64,000 nt of DNA from the NCBI GenBank assembly GCA_963718105.1, contig OY970352.1, forward strand, positions 3,224,001 through 3,288,000, in the 5' to 3' direction. This stretch comes from DASYKT01 sp963718105 (lineage in GTDB: Bacteria; Acidobacteriota; Blastocatellia; Pyrinomonadales; Pyrinomonadaceae). This document shows positions 28,146 through 37,138 of this stretch, piece by piece; positions within the stretch are counted from its first letter, which is position 1, and every line of letters begins with the position of its first letter. Below the pieces are notes generated by a model. That model was not told where the DNA came from. It did not search any database and saw only the letters and a program-made list of their open reading frames with translations. Position numbers and translations under genes: made by a program.

Positions 28146-28194
28146 GAGTCCCGCCTTTAGGCGGAATTCTTTTAGCCGCCTAAAGGCGGGACTC
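28146..28194. repeat. 19-bp perfect inverted repeat between tuf and rpsJ
   Basis: GAGTCCCGCCTTTAGGCGG (28146-28164) and CCGCCTAAAGGCGGGACTC (28176-28194) match perfectly. Each arm contains the shorter palindrome CCGCCTTTAGGCGG, so alternative cruciform pairings are possible. No U run follows on the minus strand. Confidence 0.75.
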
Positions 28195-28200
28195 TAAACC

Positions 28201-29388
<1,188 letters not shown>

Positions 29389-29403
29389 ACTGTCTCCTAA
29401 AAG

Positions 29404-29446
29404 TTCTTGATCTTAATCAAAAATCACAAATCCTAAATCTAAAATT
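29404..29446. repeat. Short spacer between fusA and tuf with ATCxxAAAT words
   Basis: TTGATCTTAATCAAAAATCA and AATCCTAAATCTAAAATTC use the same vocabulary as the GATTTTGGATTT-family spacers, but only one side is present, so it may be a half element. Confidence 0.45.
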
Positions 29447-31543
29447 CTAGCTGGCTGCTCCCTTGACCTTGGCGATAACTTCTTCCGCCACGTTGCGCGG
29501 GGCCTGGTCATAGCGCGCGAAGTGCATCGTCGAAGTGGCGCGTCCCTGCGTCGCCGAGCGAAGGTCGGTCGTGTAACCGAACATCTCCGACAGCGGCACA
29601 TAAGCCGTGACCACCTGAACGCCGCCCGGACGCGGTTCCATTTTTTCGATCTGGCCGCGGCGCTTATTAAGGTCGCCGTTGACCGATCCCATATATTCTT
29701 CCGGCGTCACGACTTCGACCATCATGATCGGTTCGAGCAGTACCGGGGTTGCCTTCTTAACGGCATCCTGGAACGCCAGCGAACCGGCGATATGGAACGA
29801 ACGCTCGTCCGAATCGACCTCGTGATACGAACCGAACACGAGCCGGACGCGAATGTCCACCAGCTCGTAACCGGCCAGGTAACCGCGCGCCATCGCGTCC
29901 TTGATACCTTCGGAAACAGGCTTGATGAACTGGCGCGGAATAACGCCGCCGCTGATCTTGTCTTCGAACACGTACCCTTCGCCGGGGGCCGGTTCGATCT
30001 CCACCTCGACGTGGCCGAACGCACCGCGTCCACCCGTCTGCTTCTTATATATTTCTTTACCCGGCGCTGCCTTGGTGATCGTCTCGCGATAAGCAACCTG
30101 CGGTTTGCCCACATTGGCTTCGACGCCAAACTCGCGCTTCATGCGGTCGACGATAATTTCCAGGTGAAGCTCACCCATACCGGCAATAATTGTCTGACCG
30201 GTTTCGTGATCGGTATTGACGCGGAAACTGGGATCTTCCTGGGCCAGGCGATTGAGCGCGATGCCCATTTTGTCCTGGTCGGCGCGGGTTTTCGGTTCCA
30301 CCGCCACACGGACGACCGGATCCGGAAACTCCATCGATTCCAAAATGATGCGGTTGGTTTCGTCGCAGACGGTGTCGCCGGTGGTGACATTTTTCATGCC
30401 GCCGATAGCGACGATCTCGCCCGCGCTTGCCTGTTCGATATCTTCACGCTTGTTGGCGTGCATCAACATCAAACGGCCCACGCGTTCCTTGCTTTCCTTG
30501 ATCGGATTGTAAGCATAAGAACCTGACTTGATCGTGCCGCTGTAAATGCGCACGAAAGCCAATTGCCCGAGATGCTTATCGGCCATCAGCTTGAACACCA
30601 GGCCCGAAAAAGGAGCCTTGGCGTCAGCCGGACGTTCTTCCAGCTCATCCGTTTTAGGATTGATGCCTTCGATAGCTTTAACATCCAGCGGGCTGGGCAG
30701 AAAATCGACTACCGCGTCAAGCAAAGTCTGCACACCTTTATTCTTAAAGGCGGTGCCGGTCACGACCGGAACGATGGTCATCGCGATCGTGCCTTTGCGC
30801 AGGGCAGCGCGAAGTTCACTTTCGGTGATCTCCGAACCTTCCAGATATTTTTCGGTCAGCGCGTCGTCGATACTGGCAATGGCTTCCACCATTTTCTCGC
30901 GTTCGGCCTGCGCTTTTTCCAGCAGTTCGGCCGGAATATCCGTCACGGTATATTCGGCGCCTTTGGATTCGTCCGTCCAAAGGATGGCTTTCATCTGCAG
31001 CAGATCGACCACGCCGACAAACTTGTCTTCTTCACCGATCGGCATTTGAATGGCGACCGCGTTGGCGCCCAAACGCTTCAGGATCGAATCGAACGAGCGT
31101 TCGAATGAGGCGCCGGCGCGATCCAGCTTATTGATAAAGCAGATACGCGGAACGCCGTACTTATCGGCCTGACGCCAGACGGTTTCAGACTGCGGTTCGA
31201 CACCGGCCACGCCGTCGAAAACGGCAACCGCGCCGTCAAGGACGCGCAGTGAACGCTCGACTTCCATAGTGAAATCGACGTGTCCCGGGGTATCGATAAT
31301 ATTGATGCGATGCTCAACGCCGCTGCGGGTCCAGAAACAGGTGGTCGCAGCCGAAGTGATCGTGATGCCACGCTCCTGCTCCTGCTCCATCCAGTCCATC
31401 GTAGCGGTCCCTTCGTGAACCTCACCGATCTTGTGCGAAACACCGGTGTAGAACAGCACGCGCTCGGTCGTCGTGGTCTTACCCGCGTCGATGTGCGCCA
31501 TGATGCCGATGTTCCTGTATTTATCTAATGCTATGTTAGCCAT
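29447..31543 (-). CDS. fusA: Elongation factor G
   Basis: 698 aa translocase GTPase. G1 AHIDAGKTTTTERVLFY, switch region QEQERGITITSAAT, G3 DTPGHVDFTMEVERSLRV and G4 NKLDRAGA are all present; domain IV has GRGAFGHVEVEIEPAPG. The spacer to rpsG holds a hairpin with GGCAG/CTGCC arms (31593-31615). Confidence 0.98.
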   Translation of the reverse strand: MANIALDKYRNIGIMAHIDAGKTTTTERVLFYTGVSHKIGEVHEGTATMDWMEQEQERGITITSAATTCFWTRSGVEHRINIIDTPGHVDFTMEVERSLRVLDGAVAVFDGVAGVEPQSETVWRQADKYGVPRICFINKLDRAGASFERSFDSILKRLGANAVAIQMPIGEEDKFVGVVDLLQMKAILWTDESKGAEYTVTDIPAELLEKAQAEREKMVEAIASIDDALTEKYLEGSEITESELRAALRKGTIAMTIVPVVTGTAFKNKGVQTLLDAVVDFLPSPLDVKAIEGINPKTDELEERPADAKAPFSGLVFKLMADKHLGQLAFVRIYSGTIKSGSYAYNPIKESKERVGRLMLMHANKREDIEQASAGEIVAIGGMKNVTTGDTVCDETNRIILESMEFPDPVVRVAVEPKTRADQDKMGIALNRLAQEDPSFRVNTDHETGQTIIAGMGELHLEIIVDRMKREFGVEANVGKPQVAYRETITKAAPGKEIYKKQTGGRGAFGHVEVEIEPAPGEGYVFEDKISGGVIPRQFIKPVSEGIKDAMARGYLAGYELVDIRVRLVFGSYHEVDSDERSFHIAGSLAFQDAVKKATPVLLEPIMMVEVVTPEEYMGSVNGDLNKRRGQIEKMEPRPGGVQVVTAYVPLSEMFGYTTDLRSATQGRATSTMHFARYDQAPRNVAEEVIAKVKGAAS

Positions 31544-31626
31544 GACTGCTTAATATAAATATCTGAAAATAAAGTGCTTATAAATAAATGACGGCAGAAC
31601 CGATGGGGCTCTGCCGCGCTAAAAAA

Positions 31627-32097
31627 TTAAAACCTGTAATGTGCGAACGCCTTGTTGGCCTCGGCCATACGGTGCGTATCGTCTTTCTTTTTAATGGCGT
31701 TTCCGCGTCCGTTGGCCGCGTCGAGAATTTCGCCTACCAGACGGTCCTGCATCGTTTTTTCGCCGCGATTGCGGGCAAAACCGACCATCCAGCGAATAGC
31801 TAATGTATTGCGGCGGTCACGGTTTACTTCGAGCGGAACCTGGTAAGTGGCGCCGCCGATACGGCGGGACTTTACTTCCAGCGCCGGCGCTACGTTATCG
31901 AGCGCTTTCTTGAACACTTTCAGCGCTTCATCACCGGTCTTTTGCTGGACCTGGTCCATCGCACCGTAAAAGATCTTTTCGGCGACGGCTTTTTTACCCT
32001 GCCACATCAGGCCGTTGATGAACTTGGTCACCATGATGCTGTTGTATACCGGATCCGGTAAAACTTCTCTTTTTCCTGCAACTCTTCTTCTAGGCAT
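31627..32097 (-). CDS. rpsG: 30S ribosomal protein S7
   Basis: 156 aa. MPRRRVAGKREVLPDPVYNS, VKSRRIGGATYQVPLEVNRD and FARNRGEKTMQDRLVGEIL are diagnostic. It organises the 16S 3' major domain. Confidence 0.98.
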   Translation of the reverse strand: MPRRRVAGKREVLPDPVYNSIMVTKFINGLMWQGKKAVAEKIFYGAMDQVQQKTGDEALKVFKKALDNVAPALEVKSRRIGGATYQVPLEVNRDRRNTLAIRWMVGFARNRGEKTMQDRLVGEILDAANGRGNAIKKKDDTHRMAEANKAFAHYRF

Positions 32098-32104
32098 ATC
32101 TTTA

Positions 32105-32165
32105 TTTAGTTGGCAGTCGGCAGCGGCGGTTGGCAGTCTTTTACTGCCTGATGCCTACTGCTGCT
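32105..32165. repeat. Word-hairpin spacer between rpsL and rpsG
   Basis: GTTGGCAGTCGGCAGCGGCG and GTTGGCAGTC face ACTGCCTGATGCCTACTGCT. GGCAGT and ACTGCC words pair over the spacer. Confidence 0.6.
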
Positions 32166-32171
32166 GCGATC

Positions 32172-32552
32172 TTACTTGGCCGCTTTCGGACGTTTTGCGC
32201 CGTATTTCGAACGTGACTGGTTTCTGTTTGCGACACCGGCGGAATCCAGCGTTCCGCGGATCACGTGATAACGCACACCCGGCAGGTCTTTGACACGGCC
32301 GCCGCGGATCATCACGATCGAGTGTTCCTGCAGATTGTGGCCGATGCCGGGAATATAGGTCGTGACCTCGATGCTGTTGGTCAGACGGACACGCGCCACT
32401 TTACGAAGGGCCGAGTTCGGCTTCTTCGGGGTTTGCGTGTACACGCGGGTGCAAACGCCCCGTTTTTGCGGGCAGCTCTGCAGCGCCGGGCTCGAAGTCT
32501 TATATTTAACGGCGTGGCGTCCTTTGCGAATAAGTTGGTTGATCGTCGGCAT
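32172..32552 (-). CDS. rpsL: 30S ribosomal protein S12
   Basis: 126 aa. MPTINQLIRKGRHAVKYKTS, then KKPNSALRKVARVRLTNSIE and YIPGIGHNLQEHSIVMIRGG, match S12. The KPNS Lys and the later Lys whose replacement gives streptomycin resistance in other bacteria look wild type. It is the first gene after the operon promoter. Confidence 0.98.
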   Translation of the reverse strand: MPTINQLIRKGRHAVKYKTSSPALQSCPQKRGVCTRVYTQTPKKPNSALRKVARVRLTNSIEVTTYIPGIGHNLQEHSIVMIRGGRVKDLPGVRYHVIRGTLDSAGVANRNQSRSKYGAKRPKAAK

Positions 32553-32890
32553 TTGTTTCCTTAATAAAAACGAAAATAACCCCTAAACCTGCCTCTTACC
32601 GGAAAAAATTTTTCCGGCAGTAAGCGCAAGCGGTTACCTTGCACTAAATGTAATTGTTCTGAACTAACGGGTTATGCCTTAGCTTTTCTGTAGCGTGCGC
32701 CAATTCGTTATATAAAAGGCGGGTAAATTATGAAGTATCTCAACTTCGCACCGGGTATTGGACGCCCCCTCAAACGATGGAACGCATATCCGGCTTTACG
32801 CTACAATAATTTTCAAACGGCTAACCTTATCAGTAGAAGGCAAAACTTCTCGCCCGCTACTCTTACCTATCCGGCCATTAAAGTCCGAAA
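32553..32890 (-). other. Long 5' leader of the rpsL operon
   Basis: About 338 nt lie between the predicted start site and the rpsL ATG, unusually long for a str operon. On the plus strand CCGGAAAAAATTTTTCCGG (32599-32617) is a near-perfect palindrome about 60 nt before rpsL. I see no convincing leader peptide and no known riboswitch. It could hold an attenuator or an S12/S7 regulatory site. Confidence 0.5.
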
Positions 32891-32896
32891 CCGTAG

Positions 32897-32925
32897 ATTC
32901 TATGCATTTGGGGGGCCTTTGTCAA
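32897..32925 (-). promoter_or_regulatory. Strong sigma70-type promoter of the ribosomal operon
   Basis: On the minus strand a perfect -35 TTGACA (32920-32925), a 17-bp spacer and -10 TAGAAT (32897-32902) occur. It lies 50 bp downstream of the stop of the preceding secreted-protein gene. Confidence 0.8.
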
Positions 32926-32976
32926 GGGCGAAACCGGCTGGTTTGTGAGATTTTTCCCAAGCCTTTGCTGCGGGTG

Positions 32977-34644
32977 TTATTTTGCGGCTTTCTCAAGCTC
33001 CGCCGGAAGAGGATAAATTCTTTGTGTTTCCAGAGCGATCTGCGCCGCCAAGCGCCATTCTTTAAGCTGGATCCCCTGGCTGACAGGGTCGGCCAGAGCC
33101 ATGTTTTCTTTACCTAAAAGCCGAAACACCGATTCCAGGTTAGAGGAAACCCCGGTCAGCACACCGGCGTATTTTTGCCGCGCCTCGGTCCCCGGCTTAT
33201 CATCAGGGCCGGGCGTGAGAAACCTGTTGACGGTTTTGACAATATCTCCCGCCATATCAAAAGCGCGGTTCTTGTCGATCTTGAGCGCGATCGGAATGGC
33301 CAGATGCATTATCCATATCTTCGGAAGTTTAATTTCAACCTTCTCCAGCACTTTCCAGCCTTCATTCAATGTATCGAAAGCCGCCTCGCGCTTTTTCAGC
33401 TCAACCAGCTTCGCCGCGATCTTGAACAACCCCTCGGCTTTCATTTCCGGGTCTTCCACCAGCCCAATTACGTATTGCGCCGATTCAATGTCGTTTTCTT
33501 TTAAGCAGCCGTCCACCACCTCATCCTTGATGAAAAAATAATTCGCCATCCGAAACGCTTCTGCTCCCGCTACAAATTTCAGCCTTGACTCAGCCGCAAT
33601 GCGAAATTTCTTTGCCTCCATCGCATAATCCGAAGCACGCAACCAAAGGCTATCTTTCAGGTCATTGTCCCTGGCCGATTCCGCTTCCGAGATCGTTTGG
33701 GCCAGTTTATCCTTGCTTTCCTCTATCCTTTTATAAATTTCGTCACGCTCTTTTTCACGTCCGTCCTTTTTACTGTTCAGCGCGTTATATATAGCGGATG
33801 CTCGCGGGTATAATTCCGGGATTACCTGCTTTAGATCGGTCATTGCATAAGACATTATGTCAAGATATATCCGCGACGGTTCGTCATTTTCCGGATTAGC
33901 TATCGCTGCCTCACCGATCCTGACCATAAAATTATAGAACCTGCGGTGCAGATCGACAGGTGTTCGGGTGTCCCGGTATTCAGACTCTAAAAAGATTAGT
34001 GCGTTTCCTTCATACGCGGACTCCAAATGCGATTCGTAATAATCAAGCGCGGCGCTTAATATCCGCACAGCGGCAGCATTATTATTCCCCTGTCGTAACG
34101 AATAAACCAAAGAATGTACCGAAGAAGTAACCCCCTCGCGGGCGATCTTGGCGACCTGCCTGTTAGCAAGCCCGTTCGGGTCTTGTCCCAGTTGCGCGTC
34201 TATCGAATCGGTTAGATCGGTACTATTGCCGTCAACGAAATATTTCTTTTCAACTTTAATTGCCAGGGCGGGAGAATGTTTTCGCAATAGAGATAAGATC
34301 TCGCTTTTCTGCCAGCTTGCTTGTGACGACGAAAATTGCTCCTTGTTATCGACGGTTTCATCCAGACACTCTAATGCTATTGAGTTTGCCGTATCGTAAT
34401 AATTTGTGACCTTCTTTTCAAAAATAAACCGGATGATCTGCAGACGAAGCTGACATCTCTCCGGCGCATCATCCACTATTTTTATATTCGATTTGAAAAC
34501 ACTGAGGTTCGCCGCTCTTTGCTGATTCTGGTAGGCTTCCTGCTTTTTTGCCAACTCGGTTTGCGCGTTTATGCTCAATACGCCAAAACAAAATAAGCTA
34601 AAAACACTTATCAGCATATATTCAAAAATCTTATCGACCATCAC
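32977..34644 (-). CDS. Secreted helical protein of unknown function, paralogue A
   Basis: 555 aa. A signal peptide covers residues 1-28 (hydrophobic LISVFSLFCFGVLSI, cleavage after NAQ). The mature protein starts with KKQEAYQNQQRAANL and looks helical throughout, with repeats reminiscent of TPR-like helical pairs but no clear consensus. It shares the same architecture and long matching blocks with the gene at 35211-36869, for example LGKENMALADPVSQGIQLKE near the C-terminus. I do not recognise the family. An exported scaffold or repeat protein is likely; no catalytic motif is visible. Confidence 0.75.
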   Translation of the reverse strand: MMVDKIFEYMLISVFSLFCFGVLSINAQTELAKKQEAYQNQQRAANLSVFKSNIKIVDDAPERCQLRLQIIRFIFEKKVTNYYDTANSIALECLDETVDNKEQFSSSQASWQKSEILSLLRKHSPALAIKVEKKYFVDGNSTDLTDSIDAQLGQDPNGLANRQVAKIAREGVTSSVHSLVYSLRQGNNNAAAVRILSAALDYYESHLESAYEGNALIFLESEYRDTRTPVDLHRRFYNFMVRIGEAAIANPENDEPSRIYLDIMSYAMTDLKQVIPELYPRASAIYNALNSKKDGREKERDEIYKRIEESKDKLAQTISEAESARDNDLKDSLWLRASDYAMEAKKFRIAAESRLKFVAGAEAFRMANYFFIKDEVVDGCLKENDIESAQYVIGLVEDPEMKAEGLFKIAAKLVELKKREAAFDTLNEGWKVLEKVEIKLPKIWIMHLAIPIALKIDKNRAFDMAGDIVKTVNRFLTPGPDDKPGTEARQKYAGVLTGVSSNLESVFRLLGKENMALADPVSQGIQLKEWRLAAQIALETQRIYPLPAELEKAAK

Positions 34645-34707
34645 AACCTCTTCAAATTCAGGGTATAGGCACTGAAAACTTGATATTCCTCAGAGAATCC
34701 ATCTGCA

Positions 34708-34754
34708 AACTTTAAATCATCAGATTCTTTATAGCCCTCTGATGATTTAAAGTT
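34708..34754. repeat. 17-bp perfect hairpin upstream of paralogue A
   Basis: AACTTTAAATCATCAGA (34708-34724) and TCTGATGATTTAAAGTT (34738-34754) match perfectly with a 13-nt loop. It lies just after the end of the broken cysteine-rich gene on the minus strand. Without a U run it is a weak terminator candidate. Confidence 0.7.
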
Positions 34755-34768
34755 TCGTTCAATAAACA

Positions 34769-35023
34769 TCAATACCCTATTTTGGGCGGCTTCGGACACT
34801 TTTTTGTGATTACCAAACCGTTGTTATTATGACAGGTGACACTGTCCTCATCTGCACTACAATCGTTTTGACCAGCGCACCAAAGTAATGGTCCGCCGCC
34901 GTCACATTGGACAGTTGCCGAGCAACTAGACGCTTGAACATCTGTAGAAAAAACTATAAAGAAACTAAGAGCTATAGAGAGAATTCCTAGTATTTAGAGT
35001 CTCGATCTGAGATTACTATTCAT
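34769..35023 (-). pseudogene. Small cysteine-rich secreted protein gene with in-frame TAA
   Basis: On the minus strand, AGGAG precedes an ATG at 35023. The frame reads nine codons (MNSNLRSRL), hits TAA at 34996-34994, then continues open for 74 codons: a hydrophobic signal-like stretch (ILGILSIALSFFIVFSTDVQ), an Ala-Ser cleavage region and a mature part with six cysteines ending KKCPKPPKIGY and TGA at 34769. The fit of RBS, n-region and h-region in one frame indicates a once-functional secreted peptide stopped by one nonsense codon. Read-through or a sequencing error are alternatives. It sits between the two large secreted paralogues. Confidence 0.6.
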
Positions 35024-35210
35024 TTTTTCTCCTGATATATCGGTGTCGCTCTAAATAAATAAAGCTGGTTATTTGGGAAATTCGGCGGGATTACCAAACT
35101 ATGAGCGGAGATTATCACGATGGGCCGGTAAATCCTAATAAATTCCGGTAAGTTTGCAAATTATATCGCTAATATCAGCGCACCTAGCTTTCACGTTGAA
35201 AATAAACAAG

Positions 35211-36869
35211 TTAAGGTTTGGCCGGGCTGCTTGCGGGCGGTTCCGGCGGCAGCGGGTAAATACGCTCGGTTTCGAGCGCCATCTGCGCCGCCAAGCGCCA
35301 TTCTTTAAGCTGTATTCCCTGGCTGATCGCATCGGCCAAGGCCATATTTTCCTTACCCAATTGGCGAAAAACGATATCTAAATTAGAGGACATACCGGCC
35401 AATGTTTCGGCGTATTTCTGGCGCGCTTCGGTGCCGGGCTTATCGTCGGGGCCCGGCGTGGGAAACCTGTTGACGGCCTTGACCATATCTACTGCAATAT
35501 CAAAGGCCCGTGTCTTATCTATCTTAAACGCGATGGGTATGGCCGTCTTCATCAACCACATCTTGGCTACACCCGTATCCATTTTCTCAACCACTTTTAA
35601 CCCGTCATTTAACCTGTCAAAGGCGGCCGTGATCTTTTTAAGTTCGACCAGCCTGGCTGCGATCTTAAACAGGCCCTGGCCTTTCATCCGGGCGTCTTCC
35701 ACCAGGCCGACAATATACTGCGCCGATTCAATGTCGTTCTCTTTCAGGCATTCGTCTAGCAGGTTCTCGGTCAAAAAGAAAAAGTTTGCCGTCTTGACGA
35801 GACTACTGGAAGTTTCCATTCTCAGCCGGGTGTCGGCCGCCATGCGAAATTTCTTTGCTTCCATCGCGTAGGCCGAGGCGGACAGCCAGAGATCGTTTTT
35901 CAGCTCCTTGTTTTCCGCTGACTCTGCTTCGGAAATGGTTTGCGCCAGCTTGTCTTTGCTCGCGTTTATGCGCTCCATCACCTCTTCTCTTTCCCTGTCC
36001 GCGGCGGATCTTCTGCTCTTTAGCGCGTTGTAGATGGAAAAAGCGCGCGGATACAGTTCCGCGTTTACCATTTTGATATCGGGGAGCGCGTTCTTCAGCA
36101 GTTCGGTGCTCAGCCATGAAAGCTGATTGTTTTGCGGCTCTGCCAGCGCCGCTTCTCCCATCCGCACCAGCAGCGCGTGATATCTCTGCCTGAGGTCGAG
36201 CGGCGTGCGGATATCCAGATATTCCGGCCCCAAAAAGATCAGGTTGATATCGGTGTATGTTTTTTCGATGTGCGCCTGATAGTAGCCGAGCACCGCGCTT
36301 AACAGCCGCAATGTGGCGGGTTCATTTACCTCTCTTAATTCGCCGACCACAAAATTAAGCTGGTTAGGCATTTCTCCGTTATTGATCTGTGCCGTTATTT
36401 TATTCGCCAGATCAGTCGGGTTGCCCGAACTTGCTTCCAGTTGATCGGCCAGGTCGGCGTCTTCGTAGCCGGTGAAATATTTCTTTTCAGCTTTCCCGGC
36501 GAGTTCTGGAGCATACTTTTTCAGCAGAAGCTGGGCCCGGCTTTTCCAGAAACGAGAACTGGAATAGGAAAATTGCTCGCTGTTATCGGCCGTTTCGTCC
36601 AGGCATTCGAGCACCAGTGAATTGGCCGTCTCGAAATAATTCGCGACGTTTTGTTCGTAAATGAAAACGGCGATCTGGATCTTGAGAGCGCAGCGCTGCG
36701 GGGCGTCATCGAGCAGTTTGATGGTCGGCCGCATCACCGCCAGATTGGCGGCCCTTTGCTGGTTCTGATAAGCCTCTTGTTTGGTCTGCGCGCCTGCATC
36801 AAGCGCGGCGAAACAGAGCAGCGACAGCAGCGCGCTCATCAACCTGAATTTTAACCTGATCCCAACCAT
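35211..36869 (-). CDS. Secreted helical protein of unknown function, paralogue B
   Basis: 552 aa from the ATG at 36869. The open frame extends 20 codons further, but this start places the signal peptide (basic MVGIRLKFRL, hydrophobic SALLSLLCFAALD, cleavage after GAQ) at the N-terminus. The mature start TKQEAYQNQQRAANLAVM, a central block rich in Lys and Ala helices and the C-terminal LGKENMALADAISQGIQLKE are shared with paralogue A. The C-terminus ends in Pro/Ser. This is a tandem duplication with 566 bp between copies. The function is unknown. Confidence 0.75.
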   Translation of the reverse strand: MVGIRLKFRLMSALLSLLCFAALDAGAQTKQEAYQNQQRAANLAVMRPTIKLLDDAPQRCALKIQIAVFIYEQNVANYFETANSLVLECLDETADNSEQFSYSSSRFWKSRAQLLLKKYAPELAGKAEKKYFTGYEDADLADQLEASSGNPTDLANKITAQINNGEMPNQLNFVVGELREVNEPATLRLLSAVLGYYQAHIEKTYTDINLIFLGPEYLDIRTPLDLRQRYHALLVRMGEAALAEPQNNQLSWLSTELLKNALPDIKMVNAELYPRAFSIYNALKSRRSAADREREEVMERINASKDKLAQTISEAESAENKELKNDLWLSASAYAMEAKKFRMAADTRLRMETSSSLVKTANFFFLTENLLDECLKENDIESAQYIVGLVEDARMKGQGLFKIAARLVELKKITAAFDRLNDGLKVVEKMDTGVAKMWLMKTAIPIAFKIDKTRAFDIAVDMVKAVNRFPTPGPDDKPGTEARQKYAETLAGMSSNLDIVFRQLGKENMALADAISQGIQLKEWRLAAQMALETERIYPLPPEPPASSPAKP

Positions 36870-36902
36870 GTAAATTTTGCCCGCATTATACCGGGGTAGT
36901 GC

Positions 36903-37038
36903 CCTAAGCTGGTGCTGCATCATTCGCAAGCAGATAAAAAATGATAGTTGATAACTGAAAGATCCGATCTATTCTCTATCATCTATCAGTTATCATCTAT
37001 TCCGAACGGCATTCCCTTCTCAGCACCACAACTTTAGG
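36903..37038. repeat. Nested inverted repeat of the TCTATTCCG family, copy 2
   Basis: Outer arms CCTAAGCTGGTGCTG (36903-36917) and CAGCACCACAACTTTAGG (37021-37038) pair imperfectly. Inner words GATAGTTGATAACTGAAAG face CTATCAGTTATCATCTATTC. It lies in the divergent gap between paralogue B and the peptidase gene. Confidence 0.65.
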
Positions 37039-37138
37039 ACAACACCTTTATTAGAGCTTCTAACGAAATTCTTTGCCCGCTTGGATTTTCCTTCTTTAAA
37101 GCGCTATATTTTCATTTAAATTAATTCCGGTCCTGATC

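Noticed and set aside
29522..30526. 334-aa plus-strand frame inside fusA
   Set aside because: Antisense to a universally conserved gene; the apparent protein shows no fold.
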